DNA of 64,000 nt from Flaviflexus salsibiostraticola (GTDB lineage Bacteria; Actinomycetota; Actinomycetes; Actinomycetales; Actinomycetaceae): assembly GCF_003952265.1 (NCBI RefSeq), contig NZ_CP034438.1, forward strand, positions 186,001 through 250,000, written 5' to 3'. The notes below the pieces were generated by a model. That model worked only from the letters and a program-made list of their open reading frames with translations. It had not been told where the DNA came from and searched no databases. Positions 1 through 8,754 of this stretch are shown piece after piece (position 1 is the first letter of the stretch; each line of letters begins with the position of its first letter). Position numbers and translations under genes: made by a program.

Positions 1-1
1 C

Positions 2-817
2 GCGACCCGCGCTGTCATCGCCGTCGACCAGGGCGGCATGCCGGTCGATCTCGACCCGCTGCGGCGGCTGTGCGACGAGGCGGGGCTGGTCCTTATTGAG
101 GATGCGGCGTGCGGTGTGGGGTCGACCCACCGGGGATCCCCGGTCGGGACCGGCGCCGACGTCACCGCCTGGTCGTTCCACCCCCGCAAGATCCTCACGA
201 CCGGTGAGGGCGGCATGCTGACGACGAACCGGGCCGACTGGGCCGACCGCGCCCGGCGGCTGCGGGAGCATGCCATGGACGTCTCCGCCGCCGAGCGTCA
301 CCGCACGCTCCTCGCGCCGCAGGAGACCTACACAGAGATCGGCTTCAACTATCGGATGACGGACGTTCAGGCCGCGATCGGCCTCGTCCAACTCGGGAGG
401 CTCGACGCCATGGTCGCGCGTCGGCGCGAGCTCGTCGACGTCTATCGGGCGGCCCTCGGCGACCTGCCGCTGCGCCTCATCGACGACCCGGCCTGGGGAA
501 CCTCGAACTTCCAGTCCTTCTGGATCGAGGTCCTGCCGCACTTCCCTGTCGACCGTGAGGGACTCCTCGAGAGGCTCGCGGCGGCCGGAATCTCGGCCCG
601 GCGCGGGATCATGGCGGCCCACCGACAGCCGGCCCACGCCGACCCGGCCCTCAGCCTGCCGGTGACGGAGCGGCTGACCGACACAACCCTCATCCTCCCG
701 CTTCACCACGGCCTCGACGCGGACTCGATGGAGCGGATCATCTCCGCCATCAGGGCTGCAGGAACCGATACCCTCGGCCAGTCGACGCCCGCCTATTCGG
801 CGGGAGCGGTCTCATGA
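2..817 (+). CDS. DegT/DnrJ/EryC1 family sugar aminotransferase (5' end missing)
   Basis: This is the C-terminal part of a PLP-dependent nucleotide-sugar aminotransferase. The reading frame is open from the first bases, and the residues before the first ATG at 38 (AVIAVDQGG) already fit the family, so the start lies outside the window. The PLP lysine is in the motif SFHPRK, preceded by the family motif IEDAA. Family members transaminate keto groups of dTDP- or UDP-deoxyhexoses. The stop codon overlaps the next start (ATGA), so it is translationally coupled to an acyltransferase. With the second aminotransferase downstream it probably makes an amino sugar for the surface glycan; the exact sugar is not readable from sequence. 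Confidence 0.88.
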   Translation, partial: ATRAVIAVDQGGMPVDLDPLRRLCDEAGLVLIEDAACGVGSTHRGSPVGTGADVTAWSFHPRKILTTGEGGMLTTNRADWADRARRLREHAMDVSAAERHRTLLAPQETYTEIGFNYRMTDVQAAIGLVQLGRLDAMVARRRELVDVYRAALGDLPLRLIDDPAWGTSNFQSFWIEVLPHFPVDREGLLERLAAAGISARRGIMAAHRQPAHADPALSLPVTERLTDTTLILPLHHGLDADSMERIISAIRAAGTDTLGQSTPAYSAGAVS

Positions 818-1491
818 GACGTGTCGTCCTCCTCGCGGCCAGCGGACTCGCACGCGAGGCCCTCTCGTCGATCCGGCAGGCGGCGGATCTCGACGTCGTC
901 GGAGTGCTCGACGACAATCCCGCTCTGCACGGGCAGGAGATCGGAGACGTTCCCATCCTCGGCGGGATCGACCGCGCGGCTGACATGTCGGAGGAGCTCC
1001 TCGTCTGCGCGGGGTCCGGGAAGGCCCGTGCCGGGATCATTGATCGGCTGTGGGGCCTGGGCGTGCGCCCTGAGCGGTTCACCACCCACATCGACCGCAG
1101 CGTCATCATCGGTGATGACGTCTCGATCGGGGCAGGGAGCATCATCCTCGCGGGATGCGTCCTCACCTGTGACATCGTCATCGGCGCCCACGTCGTCCTC
1201 ATGCCGCGGGTGGTGCTGACGCATGACGACTTCGTCGGTGACTTCGCGACGCTGACAGCCGGGGCGACGGTCGGTGGGCGGGCGACGATCGGCCGCTGTG
1301 CGTACGTCGGCATGAACGCGACGGTTCGCCAGGATCTCTCGATCGGGGACGGTGCCGTTCTCGGCATGGGCGCAGTGCTCGTGAAGGATCTGCCGCCGGG
1401 GCAGGTCTGGGCGGGGACGCCCGCGGGGCCTCTCGCCGCACGCACGGGGATCACCCACCACTCACCTGTCAGCCAGGAGGCGACGACATGA
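814..1491 (+). CDS. NeuD/PglD-like sugar O- or N-acyltransferase
   Basis: The 225-residue protein has an N-terminal Rossmann-like part (starting MRRVVLLAASG) followed by a left-handed beta-helix of hexapeptide repeats from about residue 85 to the end (for example VIIGDDVSIG and GRATIGRCAYVG). The motif VVLTHDDFVGD resembles the catalytic His region of PglD/NeuD acetyltransferases, which acetylate amino-dideoxy sugars or sialic acid. It starts and ends in 4-bp overlaps with aminotransferase genes. An aminotransferase-acetyltransferase-aminotransferase order suggests synthesis of an N-acetylated amino sugar, by analogy with bacillosamine or Fuc3NAc pathways. This substrate assignment is inference. 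Confidence 0.85.
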   Translation: MRRVVLLAASGLAREALSSIRQAADLDVVGVLDDNPALHGQEIGDVPILGGIDRAADMSEELLVCAGSGKARAGIIDRLWGLGVRPERFTTHIDRSVIIGDDVSIGAGSIILAGCVLTCDIVIGAHVVLMPRVVLTHDDFVGDFATLTAGATVGGRATIGRCAYVGMNATVRQDLSIGDGAVLGMGAVLVKDLPPGQVWAGTPAGPLAARTGITHHSPVSQEATT

Positions 1492-2651
1492 CCATCGACG
1501 ACACTACACACGTGGATCTCGGCCCGATACCGCTCGTCGATCTCGGGGCCCAGCAGCGCGAGATCGACAGCGAGGTGCGCGAGGGCCTCGACGCGATCTT
1601 CGCCCGCACGTCCTTCATCGGCGGGCCGGCCGTCGCCGCCTTCGAGCAGGATTATGCGCTGTTCCTCGGAACGCGCCACTGCATCGGCGTCGGCAACGGC
1701 ACGGACGCGCTCGAGCTCGCACTCCGGGCGAGTGGCGTCGCCGCGGGCGGGGAGGTCATCTTCCCCGCCAACACCTTCGTCGCCACCGCCGAGGCCATTG
1801 CCCGCATCGGCGCCATCCCCGTCCCTGTCGACGTTGATCCCGAGTACCTTCTCATCGATCCCACCGCTGTCGAGGAGGCCGTCACCCCCAACACGCAGGC
1901 GATCATGCCCGTCCACCTGTTCGGGCAGACGGCCTTCGTCGAGGCCCTCGAGCCGATCGCAGCCGGCGCAGGCGCCGCCATCGTCGAGGATGCCGCGCAG
2001 TCGCAGGGGGCGACGCGGTTCGGGCGAGCGGCCGGCACGCTCGGTCTGGCAGCCGGGACGAGCTTCTACCCCGGCAAGAACCTCGGCGCGGCTGGGGATG
2101 CCGGTGCCGTCCTCACGGGCGACGATGAGGTCGCCGCCCGAGTGCGGATGCTCGGCGATCACGGCAGCGCCGTCAAGTACTCCCACGAGGTCATCGGCAT
2201 GAACTCGCGTCTCGATGCGACCCAGGCCGTTGTCCTGCGGACGAAGCTCACCCGCCTCGCGGCGTGGAATGAGAGGAGGAGAGAGGCCGCCCGGCGGTAC
2301 GGCGAGCTGCTCGCCGGTGTTCCCGGCCTCACCCTGCCGAAGTCCGCCGACGGCAACCTCGACGTGTGGCATCTCTACGTCATCCGCCTCGACGATCGGG
2401 ATCGGGTGCTCCGTGCGCTCAACGAGGCGGGGATCGGGGCGGGCATGCACTACCCGACCCCCATCCACCTGACCGGTGCCTTCGCCCACCTCGGTTTCGG
2501 CCCCGGATCCTTCCCCGTCGCCGAGGAGGCCGCAGGCCGGATCCTCTCCCTGCCTCTCTACCCGCACATCACCCCTGCTCAGCAGGAGCACGTCGCGGAC
2601 CGCCTTGCAGACTCGGTCAGGTCGGCACGAACAGGGAGACCGAGCGGATGA
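1488..2651 (+). CDS. DegT/DnrJ/EryC1 family sugar aminotransferase
   Basis: This is a complete 387-residue PLP aminotransferase of the family that includes the dTDP-3-amino-3,6-dideoxyhexose transaminases. The family motif GNGTDALELAL lies near residue 70, the motif IVEDAAQSQGA near 165, and the PLP lysine is in SFYPGKNLGA near 190. The length is normal. The ATG overlaps the stop of the acyltransferase gene and its own stop overlaps the next start, so the gene is inside a coupled operon. It differs clearly from the partial aminotransferase at the window start, so the two probably act on different sugars or positions. Confidence 0.9.
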   Translation: MTIDDTTHVDLGPIPLVDLGAQQREIDSEVREGLDAIFARTSFIGGPAVAAFEQDYALFLGTRHCIGVGNGTDALELALRASGVAAGGEVIFPANTFVATAEAIARIGAIPVPVDVDPEYLLIDPTAVEEAVTPNTQAIMPVHLFGQTAFVEALEPIAAGAGAAIVEDAAQSQGATRFGRAAGTLGLAAGTSFYPGKNLGAAGDAGAVLTGDDEVAARVRMLGDHGSAVKYSHEVIGMNSRLDATQAVVLRTKLTRLAAWNERRREAARRYGELLAGVPGLTLPKSADGNLDVWHLYVIRLDDRDRVLRALNEAGIGAGMHYPTPIHLTGAFAHLGFGPGSFPVAEEAAGRILSLPLYPHITPAQQEHVADRLADSVRSARTGRPSG

Positions 2652-3817
2652 GAATCATCGTGTGCCCCCACGAGCTGGCCATGGGGGGAAGCCAGATGAA
2701 CGCCATCGAACTGGCCGCGGCCGTGCGGGACCGCGGTCACGAGGTTGTCATCTACGCTTCGGCGGGAGCACTCGCGGACAGGGTCGACGAGCTTGGACTC
2801 GAGCTTGTGACGTCCCCTGCCGGGAACCGTCTCTCGCTCGCATGGGCGAGAGGACTCATCGCACTCACGAGATCCTTCGAACCCGATCTCATCCACACCT
2901 ACGAGTGGGCGCCGAGCCTCGGCGCCGCATATGGCGTCCGCCAGCTGCTCGCGACACCTCAGATCATGACCGTGCTGTCGATGGACGTGCCCGACTTCCT
3001 TCCCGCCGACGTGCCCCTCATCGTCGGAACGAGGGCACTCGCCGCCCAGATCCAGTGGCATGACGACGTCTATGTCATGGAGCCGCCGATCGATACTGAC
3101 GCAGACCGAACTGGTGATGTCGAGGCCGCGAGGCGCCGTTTGGGCATGCCCGCTGACGCACTCATCATCTCCGTCGTCTGCAGGATGACGGACGAGCTCG
3201 GCAAGGCGAGCGGTGTTGAGGCGGCGATCGACGCGGTCTCCAGCCTTGCGGGGGAGTTTCCCATCCGGCTCCTTGTCGTCGGTGACGGCCCGGCGCTGTC
3301 CCGGATCCGAGAGCGTGCCGAGCGGGTGAATGCACAGGCCGGGCGACTCGTCGTCGAGTGCTCGGGACAGATGAACGATGCGTCGGATGCCTACGAATCG
3401 GCCGATGTCGTGGTCGGCATGGGCAGCTCGATCCTTCGAGCCATGTCGTTCGGAAAGCCCGTCATCGTTCAGGGCGACACGGGCTTCACGCGCCTGCTCA
3501 CACCTGAAACGGTCGACGAGTTCCTGTGGCGCGGCTTCTACGGCATCGGTGGGAACGGTGCCGCAGACCTTATTCCGGCACTGCGGAGTGTGCTGTCCCA
3601 GCCGTCCCTGCGATCGGATCTGTCGGCCTGGAACCGGGACCTCGTGACGGCTCGATTCAGCCTGTCAGGTGCAGCAGACACGCTCGAGCGGCTCTATCGG
3701 CGTGTCGCGGACGTGCCGCACCGGCGGGCGCAGTCGACCCTCAGTCTGTCCCAGTCGCTTGCCCGGCTGGCGAAGTTCCACATCTCCCGGGCCGTCCGCA
3801 CCAGGATCCCGTCATGA
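2648..3817 (+). CDS. Glycosyltransferase family 4
   Basis: This 389-residue GT-B-fold glycosyltransferase has the glycine-rich N-terminal loop typical of GT4 enzymes (AMGGSQMNAIELA, residues 9-21) and a C-terminal nucleotide-sugar domain with the motif LLVVGDGPA. The frame stays open upstream of 2648, but the ATG there gives the canonical N-terminus MRIIVCPHELAMGG and makes a 4-bp overlap with the preceding stop, so I start it there. It should add one sugar to a lipid-linked repeat unit at the cytoplasmic face. Donor and acceptor cannot be deduced. Confidence 0.87.
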   Translation: MRIIVCPHELAMGGSQMNAIELAAAVRDRGHEVVIYASAGALADRVDELGLELVTSPAGNRLSLAWARGLIALTRSFEPDLIHTYEWAPSLGAAYGVRQLLATPQIMTVLSMDVPDFLPADVPLIVGTRALAAQIQWHDDVYVMEPPIDTDADRTGDVEAARRRLGMPADALIISVVCRMTDELGKASGVEAAIDAVSSLAGEFPIRLLVVGDGPALSRIRERAERVNAQAGRLVVECSGQMNDASDAYESADVVVGMGSSILRAMSFGKPVIVQGDTGFTRLLTPETVDEFLWRGFYGIGGNGAADLIPALRSVLSQPSLRSDLSAWNRDLVTARFSLSGAADTLERLYRRVADVPHRRAQSTLSLSQSLARLAKFHISRAVRTRIPS

Positions 3818-5457
3818 CGCGCCGGGTGAGTGCAAAGCCAAGCCTGCGGCAGGGGCTCGCCTGGAGCGCGGTCAGTGCCCTTGTCCTCAGGCTCGGCACG
3901 CTCGCCGTCGGGATTTTCCTCGCACGGCTCCTCTCGCCGGAGCAGTTCGGGGTCTATGCCATCGCGCTCACCGTCCAGGCGGTCCTTATGACGCTCGCCG
4001 ATTTCGGCCTGAGCACGGACCTCATCAGGTCCAGAGATCACGAGCGAAAAGCTCCGACGGTCGCGACTCTCGGGCTCGTGACCGGGACGTCGCTCGCTCT
4101 CATCATGGTGTGGTCAGCGCAGGGGACAGCCGAGCTTCTCGGCAGCCCCGATGCTGGACCCGTCATCGCCGTCATGTCACTCACACTGGTCTTCGCCGGA
4201 GCGGGCGTGGTCCCGTTCGCATCCCTGCAGCGGAATTTCGAGCAGAAGAAGCTCTTCGTCGCCAATCTCGCGGATTTCATCGTCGGCACCGTGCTCACCG
4301 TGCTGCTCATCCTCGCCGGATGGGGAGTCATGGCGCTCGCAATTTCCCGTGTCATCGCACAGCTGACGTCGATGACCCTCCAGTTCGTCCTGTCGGGAGA
4401 ACGGCCGAGGTTCGGCTTCAATCGCTCACTCGTGCCGCAGGTGCTCACCTTCGGCCTCCCTGTTGCGGGGGCGAACCTTCTCTCGTGGGTGCTGCTCAGC
4501 TCTGACAAGGTCATCATCTCCCACCTGGCCGGCCCTGCTGCGCTCGGTTTCTACTTCCTCGCCTTCAACATCTCGAACTGGCCCATGAGCGCTATCGGCC
4601 AGGTGGTCCGGGCGGTAGCCCTGCCCGCCTTCTCCCGGTCTGGTGCGCCTCGCGACCGGATACTCGCGGATGCTGTTGCGCCGACGTGGACGTTCACGCT
4701 CCTCGCGGGCCTCCTGCTTGCCCTCCTTGCCTCCCCGGTCATCGAGATCGTCTATGGCGAGAAGTGGCTCGACGCAGCCCCCATCCTCATCATCCTCGGT
4801 CTCTTCGGAGCTCTGCGAACCCTGTTCGACATGGCCGTGGCGTTCCTGCTCGCCCGCGGCCATTCCGGCGCTGTGCTTGTCGTCCAGGTCGCATGGCTCA
4901 GTGCGCTCATCCCGGCTCTCTATCTCGGCACCAGGATGGACGGTGGGGTGGGAGCGGCCACGGGGCACTTCGCCGTGGCGCTCGTCGTCGTTGCGCCCGC
5001 CTATTGTTGGGCCCTGGCGCGAGCGGGGGCGAGCCTGCGCCTCCTGTGGGCGTCGGTCTGGCCACCGATGGCGGCGGCCCTTCCGACCGCCGCTGCAGTG
5101 CTTGTGGTCATGGAGATCGTCGACGGACCGCTCCCACGGCTCCTTGTCGGGGGAACGGCAGGCACCGCCGTCTACCTGCTCGTCATCGGCAGTTGGGTTC
5201 GTCGCCGTCTCGCCATCGCGAGCCGTCTCGGAGAGCCCGCCGGCCTCCCTGGCGGCACACCCGCTGAGACCGCGAGTCCGGACACAGGCACACCTGACCA
5301 GGCCCCGTCCACGGTCCAAGAACCCGTGCTGGATCCCCCACAGGCATCGGCGGCGACGCGATTCTCCGCACGCCGCGCCGCTTCTCGCAGGAAGCGTGCG
5401 GTCGGCGACCTGTCCGAGGAGAGCTCTGATGCTGCCCCTGTACGAACAGCACTGTGA
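3814..5457 (+). CDS. Wzx-like polysaccharide flippase (MATE/MVF superfamily)
   Basis: This 547-residue polytopic membrane protein begins with the typical flippase segment (LAWSAVSALVLRLG, then LLSPEQFGVYAIAL) and continues through about twelve or more hydrophobic helices to residue 465. Family members flip undecaprenyl-linked oligosaccharides across the membrane. The last 80 or so residues are proline-, alanine- and arginine-rich and probably disordered and cytoplasmic, which is longer than usual. The ATG at 3814 overlaps the previous stop; upstream in-frame extension is not part of the gene. It sits between glycosyltransferases and the polymerase genes, as expected for a Wzx/Wzy locus. Confidence 0.88.
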   Translation: MTRRVSAKPSLRQGLAWSAVSALVLRLGTLAVGIFLARLLSPEQFGVYAIALTVQAVLMTLADFGLSTDLIRSRDHERKAPTVATLGLVTGTSLALIMVWSAQGTAELLGSPDAGPVIAVMSLTLVFAGAGVVPFASLQRNFEQKKLFVANLADFIVGTVLTVLLILAGWGVMALAISRVIAQLTSMTLQFVLSGERPRFGFNRSLVPQVLTFGLPVAGANLLSWVLLSSDKVIISHLAGPAALGFYFLAFNISNWPMSAIGQVVRAVALPAFSRSGAPRDRILADAVAPTWTFTLLAGLLLALLASPVIEIVYGEKWLDAAPILIILGLFGALRTLFDMAVAFLLARGHSGAVLVVQVAWLSALIPALYLGTRMDGGVGAATGHFAVALVVVAPAYCWALARAGASLRLLWASVWPPMAAALPTAAAVLVVMEIVDGPLPRLLVGGTAGTAVYLLVIGSWVRRRLAIASRLGEPAGLPGGTPAETASPDTGTPDQAPSTVQEPVLDPPQASAATRFSARRAASRRKRAVGDLSEESSDAAPVRTAL

Positions 5458-5474
5458 CCGGAAAGGACGGCACC

Positions 5475-6602
5475 ATGTCTCTGACCAGACTGCCCGGCAG
5501 GACGGCTGACGGAGTCCGCAGTATCGGCGCCCTGACGTCCGCGTCAACTGTGCGCCCGCCGGAGCCTCCAGCGTCAGCGCCGCTCGTCAGCGTTGTCATC
5601 CCCTGCTACAACTATGCGGACTACCTTCCCGGCGCGGTCACGAGCGTACTGCGGCAGTCGGGCGTGCGGACCGAGGTCATCATCGTCGATGACTGCTCGA
5701 CAGACTCGAGCCTCCAGGTGGCACGAAACCTAGCGGCCAGGCATCCGAATGTTCACGCACTCGAGCACAGGGCCAACCGGGGCCCAGTCGACACCTTCAA
5801 CGATGGGCTCGCGGCCGCCACGGGCGAATTCCTCGTCCGCCTCGATGCGGATGACCTTCTGACGCCCGGCTCCCTCGGTCGAGCAGTCGCGGTCCTTGCG
5901 AGAGTCGACAGCATCGGAATGGTCTACGGCCATCCCCTTCACTTCTCCGGAGACGTCCTGCCGACGCCCCGGACGATGACAAGGGCGGTCACGCTGTGGC
6001 CGGGCACCGACTGGCTCGCACGGCGGTGCCGCGACGGCCTCAACGTCATCACCTCGCCCGAGGTCGTCATGCGTATGTCCGTCGTCGATATGGTGGGCGG
6101 TCAACAGCCGCTCGCCCACACACACGACATGGAGATGTGGATGAGGATTGCGGCCTTCTCCGATGTCGCCTACCTGCGCGGATGTGACCAGGCCTGGCAT
6201 CGCGATCACGATCAGAGCCTGTCGGCCCGGAAGGTCGACTCCCTCGTCGACCTCGCGGAGCGGCGAGCGGCCTTCGACACGCTCTTCGCCGGCATCGCCA
6301 GCACCCTTCCGGGGGCCACGCAGCTGCGGGACGCCGCGAATCGCGCCCTCGACCGTGCAAGCATCGCCGCTGCCCGCAATGAGATCGACCGTGGTACGGC
6401 CACCCCGGAGCGACTTGAGCACATTCTCAGCGGCGTCCGCTCGACATCTGCCAAGACCCGGGCCGAGATCGACTCGGTGCGCCGGAGGGCAGAGTGCCCA
6501 TCCCGGGCCTCGGACCTGCCCGGCATCAGCTGGCGGCGCCTGACCCACAGGCTCCACTACGAACGGTCATTCCACACGTGGCATCGGCGCGGCGAATTCT
6601 AG
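5475..6602 (+). CDS. Glycosyltransferase family 2
   Basis: This 375-residue GT-A-fold enzyme has the GT2 opening motif SVVIPCYNYADYLPGA (about residue 40), VDDCSTDSS, and the metal-binding DxD region RLDADDLL near residue 115. The ATG at 5475 is preceded by a GGAAAGGA ribosome site; an alternative GTG at 5454 would overlap the previous stop but lacks a comparable site. It probably transfers a sugar during assembly of the repeat unit. No membrane segment is evident. Confidence 0.88.
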   Translation: MSLTRLPGRTADGVRSIGALTSASTVRPPEPPASAPLVSVVIPCYNYADYLPGAVTSVLRQSGVRTEVIIVDDCSTDSSLQVARNLAARHPNVHALEHRANRGPVDTFNDGLAAATGEFLVRLDADDLLTPGSLGRAVAVLARVDSIGMVYGHPLHFSGDVLPTPRTMTRAVTLWPGTDWLARRCRDGLNVITSPEVVMRMSVVDMVGGQQPLAHTHDMEMWMRIAAFSDVAYLRGCDQAWHRDHDQSLSARKVDSLVDLAERRAAFDTLFAGIASTLPGATQLRDAANRALDRASIAAARNEIDRGTATPERLEHILSGVRSTSAKTRAEIDSVRRRAECPSRASDLPGISWRRLTHRLHYERSFHTWHRRGEF

Positions 6603-6613
6603 GAGGGTGAACC

Positions 6614-7999
6614 ATGAACGTCATCAACAGAGTAAGAACGGTCGGCACGAGACTGCGTGACGATGGCCCAGCCGAGACGCTGCGGCGCAGTGCGCGAATG
6701 CTCGCCAGGCGCGCTGGAGCGGCGATGGACTGGGATGATCTCGACTTCCCTCTGAGGGAGGAGGACATCGCCAGCCCGGGGACCGCGGGACAGCCCGATG
6801 AGACCCCTCGCCACAGCGGGCCGCTCACGATCGGCTGGGTCTGCAGCCCACCGGCCGCCGGGTCGGGAGGGCACACGACGCTGTTCCGGATGGTCGAGGC
6901 GATGGAGCGGCGAGGCCACGAGTGCGTTGTGCTCCTCTACGAGCGCGGCTCGGATGACACGGTGCGGCATGAGCCTGTCCTCCGGCGCGCGTGGCCGGGA
7001 ATGAAGGCACAGATCGCGAGCGCGACAGGGGACCTCAGCCGGTTCGATGCGATTGTGGCGAGCGCCTGGGCAAGCGCCCACGTCGTGGCCAGCCGTTCGG
7101 CGGGTGCCGCCCGACGGTACTACTTCATTCAGGACTATGAGCCGCACTTCTATCCGAGGGGCTATCTATACTCACTCGCGGAGTCGACCTACCGCTTCGG
7201 ATTCGACAACATCGCCCTAGGGAGGATGGTCGCCCACGAGCTGCGAACCCAGTCAGGTGTCGAACCGGAGATCGTTGTCCCATTCGGCTGTGACCGGGAC
7301 ACGTACCGGAGACTGTCAGGGCGCGAGGGCGAGCGGCCGCGAAGCGGTGTCGTCTACTACGCGAAGCGGTCGGTCGACCGGCGGGGCTATGCCCTGGCCA
7401 GGGCCGCCCTCGAGAGGTTCCATGAGCTGTGTCCGGACGAGCCGATCCATGTCATCGGGGACGAGGTTCGGGGATGGCGGGCCCCGATCATCAACCACGG
7501 GTCCATGCGTCCAGCCGAGCTCAACGCCCTCTACAACGAGACGATCGCGGGACTCGCCATGTCCTTCACGAATGTCTCGCTCGTCCCGGGAGAGCTTCTC
7601 GCCGCCGGCACGGTTCCCGTTCTCAACGACTCGGCAGATGCGCGCCGGGACATGGAGTCGGCGGGGGCTGTCTGGGCTGAGCCGACACCGGAGGCTCTCG
7701 CTCGAGCCCTCGCCGACGTCGTGTCAGTCGACCCAGAGGAGACCGCCGCGCGCGCAGCCGTGACTGCACTCAGCGCGCCTCCCGGATGGGAGAGGACACA
7801 GGCCGCGGTCGCAGATTTCATCGAGGCTCGACACCGACCGCTCACCTCAGTTCCGTCAGGAGAGGACAGCCTTCTGACGGCCGAACAGCGGCACCCACAC
7901 ATGGGCAGAGGCGGGGCGCCCACGGAGGCGTACACCGTCCGAGCTCCCCACAACGGCACAGCCGCAGGTCGCGGCTCGACACACCTGGGGCAATTATGA
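6614..7999 (+). CDS. Glycosyltransferase, WsaF-like (GT4 type)
   Basis: This 461-residue protein resembles WsaF-type rhamnosyltransferases: an N-terminal segment, then a GT-B domain beginning LTIGWVCSPPAAGSGGHTT, the motif YFIQDYEPHFYPRG and a C-terminal domain with GELLAAGTVPV. Enzymes of this group build rhamnan or S-layer glycans, so rhamnose is a plausible but unproven donor. A strong AGGAGGG ribosome site precedes the ATG by 6 nt. The last 60 residues are low-complexity. The stop overlaps the start of the Wzz-like gene. Confidence 0.8.
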   Translation: MNVINRVRTVGTRLRDDGPAETLRRSARMLARRAGAAMDWDDLDFPLREEDIASPGTAGQPDETPRHSGPLTIGWVCSPPAAGSGGHTTLFRMVEAMERRGHECVVLLYERGSDDTVRHEPVLRRAWPGMKAQIASATGDLSRFDAIVASAWASAHVVASRSAGAARRYYFIQDYEPHFYPRGYLYSLAESTYRFGFDNIALGRMVAHELRTQSGVEPEIVVPFGCDRDTYRRLSGREGERPRSGVVYYAKRSVDRRGYALARAALERFHELCPDEPIHVIGDEVRGWRAPIINHGSMRPAELNALYNETIAGLAMSFTNVSLVPGELLAAGTVPVLNDSADARRDMESAGAVWAEPTPEALARALADVVSVDPEETAARAAVTALSAPPGWERTQAAVADFIEARHRPLTSVPSGEDSLLTAEQRHPHMGRGGAPTEAYTVRAPHNGTAAGRGSTHLGQL

Positions 8000-8754
8000 A
8001 TCTGACAGATTTCGGACGGTCGATGCTCCGCAGATGGTATGTGGTGATCATCTGCGTCGCTCTCACGGCCGCGGGCGCCTTCGCCGTGGGCCGCACCGTC
8101 CAGCCCGCATACCAGTCGACGGCCACAGTCGTTCTGCTGCCGCCTCCGGCCGTCGTCACGGAGGAGGGCAACCCGTACCTCTTCATGGGCGGACTTGACC
8201 AGGCGCTCAGCGTCCTCTCCGTCAAGCTCAACTCGGCCGAGGTGGCAGAGACGCTCGTCAACGTTGGTGAGTCGTACGAGATCGCGAAGGATCCGAACGG
8301 ACCAGGACCACTCATCACGATCACCGCCGAGGCGGGGTCAGGGCCGCGTTCGGAGGAGCTCCGGGATGCCATCCTCGACCGACTCCCGGTCGATCTGAAG
8401 GTCATGCAGGATGACCTTGCGGTCACGCCAGAGTCCCAGATCGGCGCTATGACACTGGTCCAGAGCGACGAGCCGGAGAGAATGGTGAAGGAGCAGCTGC
8501 GGTTGGTTCTCGCCATGGCTGCGCTTGGGCTCGGGATGACAGTGCTGGTCACCGGCGTGCTCGATCGCTGGATGCTGGCCCGGGCAGCACGGAGGCTCGA
8601 GCGTCGCGACCGTGACGATGATGAACCCACGGTGGGCGACCAGGTCCAGGAGCGGATGACGGGATTTGATGGTGGGGCAGGAGGGGGCGGAGAGCTTCCC
8701 GATCTCGCAGATCCGAGATCCCCGGTGGACTTCGTCTCCAGCGGCCAGCCATGA
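7996..8754 (+). CDS. Wzz/PCP-like chain-length determinant protein
   Basis: The 252-residue protein has the polysaccharide co-polymerase layout: a cytoplasmic N-terminus and first membrane helix at about 14-33 (WYVVIICVALTAAGAFA), then YQSTATVVLLPPP leading into an extracytoplasmic domain, a second helix at about 170-190, and a charged and then Gly/Asp-rich cytoplasmic tail. The loop is only about 135 residues, shorter than typical Wzz proteins. No kinase motifs are present. It overlaps the polymerase gene by 4 bp and most likely regulates its product length. Confidence 0.78.
   Translation: MNLTDFGRSMLRRWYVVIICVALTAAGAFAVGRTVQPAYQSTATVVLLPPPAVVTEEGNPYLFMGGLDQALSVLSVKLNSAEVAETLVNVGESYEIAKDPNGPGPLITITAEAGSGPRSEELRDAILDRLPVDLKVMQDDLAVTPESQIGAMTLVQSDEPERMVKEQLRLVLAMAALGLGMTVLVTGVLDRWMLARAARRLERRDRDDDEPTVGDQVQERMTGFDGGAGGGGELPDLADPRSPVDFVSSGQP

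Noticed and set aside
750..2591. 613-codon open frame on the minus strand
   Set aside because: It is antisense to two well-supported genes in a coupled operon, and is a by-product of GC-rich third positions; its residue composition is not protein-like.
5454..5474. GTG at 5454 as start of the GT2 gene
   Set aside because: It overlaps the previous stop, but the ATG at 5475 has a good GGAAAGGA site at proper distance.
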